Of a stretch of 32,572 nucleotides of DNA, positions 8,690-17,044 are shown one piece after another. How positions within the stretch are numbered: position 1 is the first letter of the stretch; each line of letters begins with the position of its first letter. Below the pieces are notes generated by a model that saw nothing but the letters and a program-made list of their open reading frames with translations, had not been told where the DNA came from and searched no databases. Location of the stretch: NCBI RefSeq assembly GCF_001655775.1, contig NZ_LXFF01000034.1, forward strand, positions 1 to 32,572, written 5' to 3'. This stretch comes from Candidatus Arthromitus sp. SFB-turkey (lineage in GTDB: Bacteria; Bacillota; Clostridia; Clostridiales; Clostridiaceae). A program made the position numbers and the translations under genes.

Positions 8690-9538
8690 ATGAGTTCAAA
8701 ATTAATTAAAAAGATTATTGCTTCAACTTTAATATTTTCGATGACAGTTGCTATTGGTGTAAATGTGTTTGGTGAACCAACTATAACTGTACAAGCTGAT
8801 GATGATTGGTATGATAGATATGATGATGACTGGGATGACAGAGATATATTTAAAGGTAATATATCTATATCAGGATTAACTACGTATGGAGGAAGAAAAG
8901 CTGTAACAGTTGCTATTCCAAGTGGTATAAATATAAAAGAGGTTGATACAGAAAATGAGCCACATGATAATATAGATGAGGTAATTAGTGGAGGTAATAT
9001 TATTATATATGGATTAAGAGATGGTGTAACTTACAATAATCTTATTTTGAAGTTGGAAGATCGTTCAGGAATTGATTATAAATATAGAATTAATTCTTTT
9101 ACTATACAAGGTGGTAGTACAAATGGTGGTTCATCGACAGTTACAAGACCTATTGCAAATACTCAAGCAATTTCTGATTATTTAAGAGATGTTTATAAGA
9201 ATGTTTTTGGAAGAGAAGTTGACCAACAAGGCTTAAATTATTGGGTTCAAAAACTTTCGAGTGGACAAGTTGATTTGGATGACTTCTTTAAAAATTTATT
9301 ATCTGAAAATGAATTTTTAACTATTGCTCCAACTCCAGAAGATAAAATTAAAAAACTATATGCTGGAATATTCCAAAGACAACCAGATCAAGGAGGTTTC
9401 AACTACTGGCTTAACAGATATAAAGCTGAGTTAAGAGATGAAGGAAACGAAAGAGAAGCATTAAGAGAAGTAATTGATGATATGACTGATGGTGCTGAGT
9501 TTAAACAAATTTTAAGAAGACTTGGATTAGATGACTAA
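8690..9538 (+). CDS. Secreted protein with two DUF4214-type repeats
   Basis: A 282-residue protein with a Sec signal peptide (basic start, hydrophobic core, likely cleavage after A36 in TVQA) and therefore exported. Immediately after the cleavage site comes an Asp/Trp/Tyr/Arg-rich stretch, residues 37-52. A probable beta-rich region spans about 53-140, then a Gly/Ser/Thr linker at 141-151. Two copies of a DUF4214-like helical repeat follow: about 165-210 (VYKNVFGRE-D--GLNYW) and 222-271 (LYAGIFQR-PD-GGFNYW). DUF4214 is common in secreted and S-layer-associated bacterial proteins; its role is not settled. There is no LPXTG anchor or C-terminal membrane segment. The gene is monocistronic with its own promoter and terminator. 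The acidic segment resembles the broken gene at 23202-23438. I infer a surface or extracellular role and do not assign an activity. Confidence 0.8.
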   Translation: MSSKLIKKIIASTLIFSMTVAIGVNVFGEPTITVQADDDWYDRYDDDWDDRDIFKGNISISGLTTYGGRKAVTVAIPSGINIKEVDTENEPHDNIDEVISGGNIIIYGLRDGVTYNNLILKLEDRSGIDYKYRINSFTIQGGSTNGGSSTVTRPIANTQAISDYLRDVYKNVFGREVDQQGLNYWVQKLSSGQVDLDDFFKNLLSENEFLTIAPTPEDKIKKLYAGIFQRQPDQGGFNYWLNRYKAELRDEGNEREALREVIDDMTDGAEFKQILRRLGLDD

Positions 9539-9549
9539 TATAAAATTTT

Positions 9550-9585
9550 AAAAGGCAATTAGATAATTTCTAATTGCCTTTTTTG
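9550..9585 (+). terminator. Intrinsic terminator after the DUF4214 gene
   Basis: A perfect 14-base stem, left arm 9550-9563 and right arm 9569-9582 (core GGCAATTAGA with TCTAATTGCC), loop TAATT, followed by T residues. It is similar in sequence to the terminator at the other end of the restriction island (17775-17811). Confidence 0.9.
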
Positions 9586-9618
9586 TTTGACTTTATTTTT
9601 AAAGGTTATAAATTTATA

Positions 9619-9645
9619 TTTTGTTATTTATAACACATAACAAAA
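9619..9645. promoter_or_regulatory. Upstream operator-like dyad of the RM operon
   Basis: TTTTGTTAT (9619-9627) and ATAACAAAA (9637-9645) form a perfect 9-base inverted repeat around a 9-base spacer. The core TGTTAT-N9-ATAACA recurs at 9704-9724. This copy lies upstream of the -35 element. No regulator gene is visible in the window. Confidence 0.6.
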
Positions 9646-9662
9646 AAGTTTGCTAAAAATTA

Positions 9663-9691
9663 TTTACAAATTTAAAATTGCGATTTATAAT
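9663..9691 (+). promoter_or_regulatory. Promoter of the type I RM operon
   Basis: TTTACA at 9663-9668 and TATAAT at 9686-9691 are separated by 17 bases. Expected transcription start is near 9698. The promoter is bracketed by the two matching dyads, the downstream one lying in the untranslated leader. Confidence 0.8.
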
Positions 9692-9703
9692 TTAATTGAA
9701 AAA

Positions 9704-9724
9704 TGTTATTTTTACACCATAACA
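9704..9724. promoter_or_regulatory. Downstream operator-like dyad in the RM leader
   Basis: TGTTAT (9704-9709) and ATAACA (9719-9724) with a 9-base spacer, the same architecture as the copy 82 bases upstream; the spacers are also similar (TTATAACAC and TTTTACACC). It lies just after the predicted transcription start and before the GAGGTG ribosome-binding site of the first gene, where a bound repressor would block transcription. Confidence 0.6.
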
Positions 9725-9738
9725 AAAAGAGGTGAAAT

Positions 9739-10323
9739 ATGAAACTTAAAGAAGTGGCTTTTTTAAGAACTGGTCTTGTATTAAATAGAAAACAGGTCAA
9801 ACCTACAGATGTTGAAAAATTTAAATATAAGCAACTTACTTTAAAATCTATAAATAATGATGAAGTTATTAATGAGAATTATTTAGAAGAATTTATTTCA
9901 AATGAAAATTTGAAAGAAGAATATTTTACTCATAAAAATGATGTGATTGTACGTTTATCTTATCCATATACGGCAATTATAATTGATGAACAAACTGAGG
10001 GACTTCTTGTGCCTTCACATTTTGTCATTATAAGATGTGATTTAAAAAAAATTATACCAGGATATTTGCAGTGCATACTTAATTCAAATGAAATTCATAA
10101 ACAAATTTCACTGTCAACTAGCACATCAATGCTTGGAACAATACGACCATTATTTTTTTCAGAGCTTGAAATTAAAATTATATCATTAGAAAAGCAAGAA
10201 AAATTAGCTGAAATAAATAGGTTGTGCAAAGAAGAAATAATTTTACTTACAAAGTTGAAAGAGCAAAAGCAGAAGTATAATTCTCTGCTTATAAATAAAA
10301 TTCAAAAAGAAATGGAGAAATAA
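9739..10323 (+). CDS. Single-TRD HsdS-like (half-size specificity) protein
   Basis: The 194-residue protein resembles half of a type I restriction specificity subunit: one target-recognition-like domain (about 1-150) starting KLKEVAFLRTGLVLNRK, with V-P-HF-IIRCD and the late SELEIKIISLEKQEKLAEIN junction that precedes the conserved helix, then a Lys/Glu-rich coiled coil (150-194). A full HsdS of about 390 residues with two TRDs is encoded farther on at 12700, so this is not simply the operon's only S gene. It could be a stand-alone specificity module that dimerises, an HsdS-related regulator or a relic. GAGGTG at 9730-9735 sets the start. It is the first gene of the operon, four bases before hsdM. 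Confidence 0.75.
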   Translation: MKLKEVAFLRTGLVLNRKQVKPTDVEKFKYKQLTLKSINNDEVINENYLEEFISNENLKEEYFTHKNDVIVRLSYPYTAIIIDEQTEGLLVPSHFVIIRCDLKKIIPGYLQCILNSNEIHKQISLSTSTSMLGTIRPLFFSELEIKIISLEKQEKLAEINRLCKEEIILLTKLKEQKQKYNSLLINKIQKEMEK

Positions 10324-10327
10324 TAGA

Positions 10328-11860
10328 ATGACTACAAGAAAAGATGTTGAGAGAGTTTTGTGGAATGCGTGCGATAGTTTTAGAGGTAAAATTGATAGTT
10401 CACGTTATAAGGATTATATTCTTTCAATGTTATTTGTCAAATATTTAAGTGATGTTTATAAGGAAAGGAAAGAACAATATATAAATCGTTATGAAGGCGA
10501 TGAAATACGTGTTGAACGTGCAATGAAGCGAGAGCCTGTTTATTTAAATGAAGAAATTACTTTTGATTATCTTTATAGTAAAAGAAATGATAATGAAATA
10601 GGGCAAATAATAAATGTTGCTTTGAATTCTATTGAAGAGCATAACAGTGGAAAACTTAGAGATGTTTTTCGTTCTATTGATTTTAATAGTACGGTTGATT
10701 TTGGGGAAGTGAAACAGAAAAATGCTACTTTAAAAAATTTGCTTGAAGATTTTAATGTGCTTGATTTAAGACCTAGTCAGCTTGAGGAAGGTGATATTAT
10801 TGGAGATGCCTATGAATACATGATTGCGAATTTTGCTTCTGATGCAGGTAAAAAGGGAGGAGAATTTTACACTCCGAGTAATGTTTCAAAACTTGTTGCA
10901 AAATTAGTAGAGCCGAAAGAAAATGATAGAATTTATGATCCAACTTGTGGGAGTGGTGGTTTATTACTTAAGGCGTTTAAAGAAGTTGAGTCTAAAAAAG
11001 TTGCTATTTATGGTCAAGAACAAAATGCTCAAACTTGGGCGCTTTGTAAGATGAATATGTTTCTTCATGAAATTGACGATGCACAAATTCATATGGGAGA
11101 TACGCTTTCAGAGCCTAAGACAATTGAAAATGATAGTTTAATGAAATTTCAAGTAATTGTTTCGAATCCTCCATTTTCTTTAGATAAGTGGGATAGTGGA
11201 TTTTTATCAGCGGTAGCAAATGAGAATTCTAGTAAGAAAGAAAAAATGAGACCTGAGCTTGATTATTATAAGCGTTTTGAGTGGGGAGTTCCTCCAACAT
11301 CTAAAGGGGATTATGCTTTTGTTCTTCATATGATTAGTTGTTTAGATGGAGAAAGTGGAAGAATGGGAGTTGTTTTACCTCATGGGGTTTTGTTTAGGGG
11401 AGCGTCTGAGGGTAGAATTCGTAAAGAGATTATTGAATGTAATCTTTTAGATGCAGTAATTGGGTTGCCAGCGAATTTATTTTTTGGAACTGGTATACCT
11501 GCGTGTATTTTAGTGTTTAAGAAAAACAGAAAAACAAAAGATGTATTATTTATTGATGCGTCAGGAGAAGGGAATTTTGAGAAGGGCAAGAATCAAAATG
11601 TCTTACGTGAATGTGATATAGAAAAGATAGTTAGTACTTATAAGAATAGGGAAGTAGTGGAAAAATATAGTTATGTTGCGATGGTTGAGGAAATTAGGGA
11701 AAATGATTATAACTTAAATATTCCACGTTATGTTGATACTTTTGAGGAAGAAGAAATTGTTGATATTGATGAGGTAAAACAAAATATTGAAAAAATTGAA
11801 AATGAACTTCAATCTGTTCAATCTCAAATGAAAAAATATTTGGAGGAATTGGGATTATGA
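10328..11860 (+). CDS. hsdM: Type I restriction-modification methyltransferase subunit
   Basis: Transfers methyl from S-adenosylmethionine to adenine in the sites chosen by HsdS, and forms the core of the restriction complex. The 510-residue protein has the N-terminal helical domain (about 1-150), the KGGEFYTPSNVSKLVAKL entry to the catalytic domain (about 176), AdoMet motif I DPTCGSGG (204-211) and catalytic motif IV NPPF (280-283), which marks N6-adenine methylation. A C-terminal coiled coil (about 480-507) fits contact with HsdS. The Shine-Dalgarno GGAG is inside the end of the previous gene. The last bases overlap the next gene as ATGA. Confidence 0.96.
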   Translation: MTTRKDVERVLWNACDSFRGKIDSSRYKDYILSMLFVKYLSDVYKERKEQYINRYEGDEIRVERAMKREPVYLNEEITFDYLYSKRNDNEIGQIINVALNSIEEHNSGKLRDVFRSIDFNSTVDFGEVKQKNATLKNLLEDFNVLDLRPSQLEEGDIIGDAYEYMIANFASDAGKKGGEFYTPSNVSKLVAKLVEPKENDRIYDPTCGSGGLLLKAFKEVESKKVAIYGQEQNAQTWALCKMNMFLHEIDDAQIHMGDTLSEPKTIENDSLMKFQVIVSNPPFSLDKWDSGFLSAVANENSSKKEKMRPELDYYKRFEWGVPPTSKGDYAFVLHMISCLDGESGRMGVVLPHGVLFRGASEGRIRKEIIECNLLDAVIGLPANLFFGTGIPACILVFKKNRKTKDVLFIDASGEGNFEKGKNQNVLRECDIEKIVSTYKNREVVEKYSYVAMVEEIRENDYNLNIPRYVDTFEEEEIVDIDEVKQNIEKIENELQSVQSQMKKYLEELGL

Positions 11861-12690
11861 AAAAATTTATATATTTGGATCAAGATTATATTAATTCATA
11901 TTTAGCACAAATGAAAAAAGGATTACTTGTAAATTGCAGTAATGAGAAACAATCTTCTGAATCAACTTCACAGACAAAAGATTTGAATTTAAATGGAGTG
12001 ATTAGTGGTGAAATTGGAGTAGAAATACTCAAAATTTTAGGTTTAAATTTAAATGGTCAAGTTGAAAAAAATAATAGTTCAACTATATCGGATGAAAATA
12101 TTAAAAGTAGAATTGAGGAAAAAGTTTTACATGATTATTCTTTTGAAATGGTTGAAAAAATTTTAAAAGATAAAAATTTAATAAAAATAAATGATTTTAA
12201 TACCGGAGATATTATTTTAGAAGAAAATGAAATTACAATTATAGATTTTGAGTATTTTAAAAATATTTTTGGAAATGATGGGATTTTTAAAAATTTTAGG
12301 AACTTAAATAGAATAAATAAAAATACGAATTTAACGTTAAACAATAGAGAAAATGATATAAAATTTAGTTATGAAATAATAGTAATAATACAAAAAATAA
12401 TTCCTTATAAAAGATTTGCTATTTGTGGTAATTATTTAATATTATTAGATGATAAAAATTTTAGAGATAATCCAGATATAATTGCATTTAAATATGGCGG
12501 AAAAATAAAGTTTATGGGAAATATTACCAATATTATTAATATACAAGATAACCAAGATTATCAAGATGATTCAATTTTAGATGCTTTTAAAAATTTTTAT
12601 AAGATAATAAACGAAAGTATATTTGAAATGTTTTCAAATATTAACAAAATATATATTATTCATGCCATAGCATTGTATTATGAAAGTTAG
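11857..12690 (+). CDS. Unassigned protein inside the RM operon, possibly DUF6414-like
   Basis: A 277-residue, Asn/Ile/Lys-rich protein whose gene overlaps hsdM by four bases and ends nine bases before the hsdS start, so it is co-translated with the modification enzyme. The N-terminus KKFIYLDQDYINSYLAQ followed by a GL turn resembles a family I know as DUF6414, in which an h-YLD-x4-S-hAQ start precedes a Ser/Glu-rich segment (here about 28-45) and a Gly-containing segment (about 46-72); this recollection is not checked. No catalytic motif, signal peptide or clear membrane segment is visible. A beta-rich C-terminal half (about 170-235) seems likely. It is not a normal hsd component. Possible roles are regulation or inhibition of the RM complex, or an extra defence component. 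The function is unknown. Confidence 0.6.
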   Translation: MKKFIYLDQDYINSYLAQMKKGLLVNCSNEKQSSESTSQTKDLNLNGVISGEIGVEILKILGLNLNGQVEKNNSSTISDENIKSRIEEKVLHDYSFEMVEKILKDKNLIKINDFNTGDIILEENEITIIDFEYFKNIFGNDGIFKNFRNLNRINKNTNLTLNNRENDIKFSYEIIVIIQKIIPYKRFAICGNYLILLDDKNFRDNPDIIAFKYGGKIKFMGNITNIINIQDNQDYQDDSILDAFKNFYKIINESIFEMFSNINKIYIIHAIALYYES

Positions 12691-12699
12691 GGGGATATC

Positions 12700-13878
12700 A
12701 TGACGAAAGAAATCAAACAACGAATTGATCAAATAAAAAATGGTGAAGTCCCTCAAGGGTATAAGAAAACAAAAATTGGAATTGTTCCGAATGAGTGGGA
12801 AGAAAATAAATTGAAAGATATAGCCCCACTTCAAAGAGGTTTTGATTTACCAAGTTATCAAATTAATAAAGGAGTTTATCCTATATGTTGCTCAAATGGA
12901 ATTACTGGATATCACAATGAATTTAAAGTTAAAGGACCTGGAGTGTGGACAGGACGTTCAGGTACAATTGGAAAAGTTTTTTATACTGAGAAAAATTATT
13001 GGGCTCATAATACAAGTTTATGGGTAACAAATTTTATAAATAGCATACCAAAATATATTTTTTATCTATATACATTTATAGATTTTAGTAAATATGATGC
13101 TGGATCTACTGTTCCTACATTAAATAGGAATGATATTCATTCTTTAAAAATATCAATTCCCTCCATAGCTGAACAGCAAAAAATTTCCGAAATACTTTCA
13201 ACACAAGACAAAGTAATTGAATTGAAAGAGAAGCTTTTAAAAGAGAAAGAGAAACAGAAAAAATATTTAGTACAAAGTCTTGTTACAGGAAAGAAACGTT
13301 TAAAAGGTTTTAATGGTGAATGGAAGAAAGTTAAGTTGGGAAATTTAATGAACGAAAATAATGAATTTGTTGGTGATAGAAATATAAAACCAGTAGCTAT
13401 TGGAGTTTATGGAATAAGACAAAGAGAAGATATTTTTAGTAAAGATTTATCTAAAAATTATTCACGAAATAAAGTTTTTAAAAATAATCAAATTTGTTTT
13501 GGGATAGGAACAAATCAAATTGTTTACGGAGTTAATATAGTAAATAAAATTTATTGTGTTAGTCCTGCTTATAAAGTATTAGACATCGTAAATATTGATC
13601 CGTATTATTTAAAATTATTATTAGATATTAATAATTTAAGATTAAGTAGTTTGTATTTAATTATCTCTGCAAGACAAGGAAAAAGTGTAGATTTTGATGG
13701 ATTATTTAATGAAGAATTTGATATTCCATTATTCGAAGAACAAAAAGCAATTGCAGAAATCTTGACTACAGCAGATAAAGAACTTAAACTATTACAAGAG
13801 GAACTGGAAGAGGAAAAGCGAAAGAAAAAAGCATTAATGCAGTTATTATTGACGGGAATTGTTAGAGTGAAAGTATAA
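12700..13878 (+). CDS. hsdS: Type I restriction-modification specificity subunit
   Basis: Determines the bipartite DNA sequence recognised by the complex. The 392 residues show the standard layout: first target-recognition domain (about 20-150), conserved helix 1 starting IAEQQKISEILSTQDKVIE (about 155-195), second domain beginning at GEWKKVKLG (about 205-340) and conserved helix 2 with EEQKAIAEILTTADKELK (about 347-385). The two helix regions are clearly repeats of each other. GGGGG lies just before the ATG. The gene is followed by a hairpin with a T-tract, so hsdR may be read at reduced level. Confidence 0.94.
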   Translation: MTKEIKQRIDQIKNGEVPQGYKKTKIGIVPNEWEENKLKDIAPLQRGFDLPSYQINKGVYPICCSNGITGYHNEFKVKGPGVWTGRSGTIGKVFYTEKNYWAHNTSLWVTNFINSIPKYIFYLYTFIDFSKYDAGSTVPTLNRNDIHSLKISIPSIAEQQKISEILSTQDKVIELKEKLLKEKEKQKKYLVQSLVTGKKRLKGFNGEWKKVKLGNLMNENNEFVGDRNIKPVAIGVYGIRQREDIFSKDLSKNYSRNKVFKNNQICFGIGTNQIVYGVNIVNKIYCVSPAYKVLDIVNIDPYYLKLLLDINNLRLSSLYLIISARQGKSVDFDGLFNEEFDIPLFEEQKAIAEILTTADKELKLLQEELEEEKRKKKALMQLLLTGIVRVKV

Positions 13879-13892
13879 ATTTTAAAAATAGT

Positions 13893-13930
13893 ATTATAGC
13901 GAGTCTTTTCCAGTCTCGCTATAATTTTTT
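13893..13930 (+). terminator. Terminator-like hairpin between hsdS and hsdR
   Basis: ATTATAGCGAG (13893-13903) and CTCGCTATAAT (13915-13925) form a perfect 11-base stem with an 11-base loop, followed by TTTTTT. It has every feature of an intrinsic terminator but sits inside the RM cluster, 18 bases before the hsdR start. No strong separate promoter for hsdR was seen. Confidence 0.8.
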
Positions 13931-13948
13931 ATTTACAGGAGGTAGAGT

Positions 13949-16900
13949 GTGAACGGAGATTTATTTTCAGAATTTAATATAAGCCAAAAACCTGCCCTAG
14001 AACTTTTACAAAAAATGGGTTATACATATATTTCTCCTGAGGAATGCGATATTCAAAGGGGTTCTTTATATAAAGTGCTTCTAAAAGGAATATTAAGAGA
14101 ACAACTTAAAAAACTTAATAAAGTTAATTTTGGAAGTCAGTCTATGGAATTTTCTTCTGCTAACATAGAAAAAGCTATTGAAGATCTGGACGAACCTTTG
14201 ACCAATGGACTAGTTCCAACTAGTGAAAAAATTTATAATATTCTTCTTCTTGGAAAAAGTTATTCCGAAATCGTTGGAAATGGAAAAGTTCAAAACTTTA
14301 ATTTAAAATATATAGATTGGGAAAATATAGAAAATAATGTTTTCCATGTTACAGATGAATATCAAGTTGAAAGTATTGATAAACAACATAACGCCCGTCC
14401 CGATATCGTTCTATTTGTTAACGGTATCCCTTTCGCTGTAATTGAATGTAAAAAATCTGATGTTTCTGTTGAACAAGGTATAGAACAAACCATAAGAAAT
14501 CAAAAATCAGAATATATTCCACAACTCTATAAATTTGCCCAAATTCTCATGTCAACAAATAAAAATAATGTAAAATACGCAACAACAAACACTCCAAAAA
14601 AGTTTTGGAGCGTGTGGAAAGAACAAGATGAATCTTTTTTAGAACAATCAATACCAAAATATATTTCTGATAGATTTGCAACTGTTCAAGACAAAAATAT
14701 TATTTTTATGTTTTCAAAAGAAAGACTCTTAGAACTTACAAAATATTTTGTACTCTTTGATGCAAATGTGAAAAAAATATGTAGATATCAACAATATTTC
14801 GCAATCAAAGAAATTATAAAAACAATTAATGAAAATGATGAAAATGGAAATAGACAAAGTGGTGTTATTTGGCACACTCAAGGAAGTGGAAAGTCTTTAA
14901 CAATGGTAATGCTTTCGAAATATATTTTGATGGAATTTTCACAGTTTAACCCCAAAGTTGCAATTGTTACAGACAGAAAAGAACTTGATTTTCAAATTTC
15001 AAAAACTTTTGCCCATACAAGGCTTAACCCTGCAAGAGCTACAAGTGGAAAACATTTAATCGAACTTATTGAAAATGGTAAAGCTGATATTATTACATGT
15101 ATTATAAACAAATTTAATACTGTTGAAAGTAGTGGTTTAAAACGTGAAGGAAGAGATATTTTTATTTTAGTTGATGAAAGCCATCGTTCAAATTATGGAG
15201 AATTGGCAATAAAAATGAGAAAAGTTTTTCCAAATGCTTGTTACATTGGTTTTACTGGTACGCCTTTAATGAAAAAGGAAAAGAACACAATGACAAAGTT
15301 TGGAAAACTAATTCATAAATACACAATTAAAGATGGTGTTGATGATAATGCAATTGTTCCTCTTATTTATGAAGGGCGTTTTGTTGAACAAAAAGTCGAT
15401 GAGCAAAATATAGACCTTTGGTTTGAAGAAATTACAAAAAGACTTACTGACAATCAGAAAAAAGACTTGAAAAATAAATGGAGTAAAATAAGAAGACTTA
15501 CTTCAACCGATGCAAGAATTAAGCGTATTGCACTTGATATTAATAGACATTTTATTGATGGTTATAAAGATACTGGATTTAAGGCCATGCTCGCAACAAA
15601 TTATAAAAAAGATGCAATTCGTTATCTAGAAGCATTTGAACAAATGGGAGATTTAAATTGTGCTGTTGTAATTTCTTCTCCTGATATGCGTGAGGGTCAT
15701 GATGATGTAGATGAATCAAATGACGACAAAGTAAAATCATATTGGGCAAAAATTATAAGAGAATATGGAAGTGAAGAGCGTTACGAAGAAGTTGTTAAAG
15801 ATAGATTTATTCACGGAAAACATGGAGAAGATGAGGGAATTGATATTTTAATTGTTTGCTCAAAACTTTTAACAGGATTTGACGCACCTATTTGTCAAGT
15901 TCTTTATATTGATAAGGAACTTAAAGAACATTCACTATTACAGGCTATTGCTAGAACAAACCGTTTAATGGAAGGAAAAGATTACGGACTAATTGTTGAC
16001 TATAGAGGACTTATAGAAAAGCTTGACAGTGCAATGAATATGTATAGTGGAGCAGGACTTGAATTATATGATGGGGAAGATCTTAAGGGAACTATAACAG
16101 ATGTCATATCTGTAATTGGAGATTTAAGGAATAGTTATTCTCGTATTTCAGATTTATTTTTACATATAAAAAATAAAGATGATATTGAAGAAATTGAAAC
16201 TTATTTAGAAGATGAAAGTATACGTAATGATTTTTATAATTTTCTTTGTGATTTTGGTAGAAATCTTAATACTGCTTTGAATTCTGAAGCGGTTTATTCT
16301 AAAATTTCTCCTGAAGAGTTAAAGAAGTATAAACAATCTTTTACCTTTTGGCAAAAACTCCGTAGAAGTGTAAAAGTAAGATATTTTGATGCTATTGATA
16401 ACAAAGAATATGAACCACTTATGCAAAATTTACTTGATACACATTTATCTGTTGAAGGTCTAAGAAAAATTACAGCTCCTGTAGATATATTGAATAAAGA
16501 AGAGTTTGAACGTGAAATTAAAGAACTTACTTCTAAAAAAGCACAGGCAGATGCTATAAAAAGTCGAATCACTAAAAGTATAAGTGAAAAATATGACGAA
16601 AATCCTGCATATTATGAAAGCTTTTCTGAAAGAATTAAAATAGCTTTACAAGAATACAAAGATAGAAGAATTAATGATGCAGAATATCTTGAAAAAATGA
16701 AAAAAATAATGGAAGATTATTTTCAAAGAAGAAGCAGTGTAAATTATCCTGATAAAATTAAGAATGATGTACACGCTCAAGCTTTTTATGGTGTACTAGG
16801 TGCTCTTTTAAATGATAAATTTGATTTAGATTTTATAGCAGAAATTTCAATTGAGATTACAAAAATAATTAAGAAACATAGCAAAGTTGATTGGAGAAAT

Positions 16901-17044
16901 AATAAATCTGTTCATGATAAAATTTCACAAGATATTGAAGATTTATTTTATGATTATGGTGAAGATGTACGTGAAAAAATTTCTCATGATTTAACTGACA
17001 AAATTGTAGAGAATGTAAAGACTGTTGCACTTAGGAGGTTTTAA
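13949..17044 (+). CDS. hsdR: Type I restriction endonuclease subunit
   Basis: ATP-driven translocase and nuclease of the complex, cutting unmethylated foreign DNA. The 1031 residues carry the PD-(D/E)xK nuclease site (D152, E166, K168 in PDIVLFVNGIPFAVIECKK), helicase motif I TQGSGKS (310-316), DEAH-like DESH (409-412), FTGTP (435-439) and a late motif with LLTGFDAP and QAIARTNR. The C-terminal third is the helical HsdR tail. The start is GTG at 13949, chosen because AGGAGG ends six bases before it. The first part of the gene uses more C-ending codons than its neighbours, which fits acquisition by transfer. It overlaps the next gene by one base. Confidence 0.96.
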   Translation: MNGDLFSEFNISQKPALELLQKMGYTYISPEECDIQRGSLYKVLLKGILREQLKKLNKVNFGSQSMEFSSANIEKAIEDLDEPLTNGLVPTSEKIYNILLLGKSYSEIVGNGKVQNFNLKYIDWENIENNVFHVTDEYQVESIDKQHNARPDIVLFVNGIPFAVIECKKSDVSVEQGIEQTIRNQKSEYIPQLYKFAQILMSTNKNNVKYATTNTPKKFWSVWKEQDESFLEQSIPKYISDRFATVQDKNIIFMFSKERLLELTKYFVLFDANVKKICRYQQYFAIKEIIKTINENDENGNRQSGVIWHTQGSGKSLTMVMLSKYILMEFSQFNPKVAIVTDRKELDFQISKTFAHTRLNPARATSGKHLIELIENGKADIITCIINKFNTVESSGLKREGRDIFILVDESHRSNYGELAIKMRKVFPNACYIGFTGTPLMKKEKNTMTKFGKLIHKYTIKDGVDDNAIVPLIYEGRFVEQKVDEQNIDLWFEEITKRLTDNQKKDLKNKWSKIRRLTSTDARIKRIALDINRHFIDGYKDTGFKAMLATNYKKDAIRYLEAFEQMGDLNCAVVISSPDMREGHDDVDESNDDKVKSYWAKIIREYGSEERYEEVVKDRFIHGKHGEDEGIDILIVCSKLLTGFDAPICQVLYIDKELKEHSLLQAIARTNRLMEGKDYGLIVDYRGLIEKLDSAMNMYSGAGLELYDGEDLKGTITDVISVIGDLRNSYSRISDLFLHIKNKDDIEEIETYLEDESIRNDFYNFLCDFGRNLNTALNSEAVYSKISPEELKKYKQSFTFWQKLRRSVKVRYFDAIDNKEYEPLMQNLLDTHLSVEGLRKITAPVDILNKEEFEREIKELTSKKAQADAIKSRITKSISEKYDENPAYYESFSERIKIALQEYKDRRINDAEYLEKMKKIMEDYFQRRSSVNYPDKIKNDVHAQAFYGVLGALLNDKFDLDFIAEISIEITKIIKKHSKVDWRNNKSVHDKISQDIEDLFYDYGEDVREKISHDLTDKIVENVKTVALRRF

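Noticed and set aside
9619-9724. TnrA/GlnR nitrogen-regulator sites
   Set aside because: Those sites are TGTNA-N7-TNACA (17 bases); the dyads here have TGTTA and TAACA 11 bases apart, 21 bases in all.
12842-13027. Plus-strand frame of 61 codons inside hsdS
   Set aside because: Out of frame with a complete HsdS that shows all conserved regions; no ribosome-binding site.
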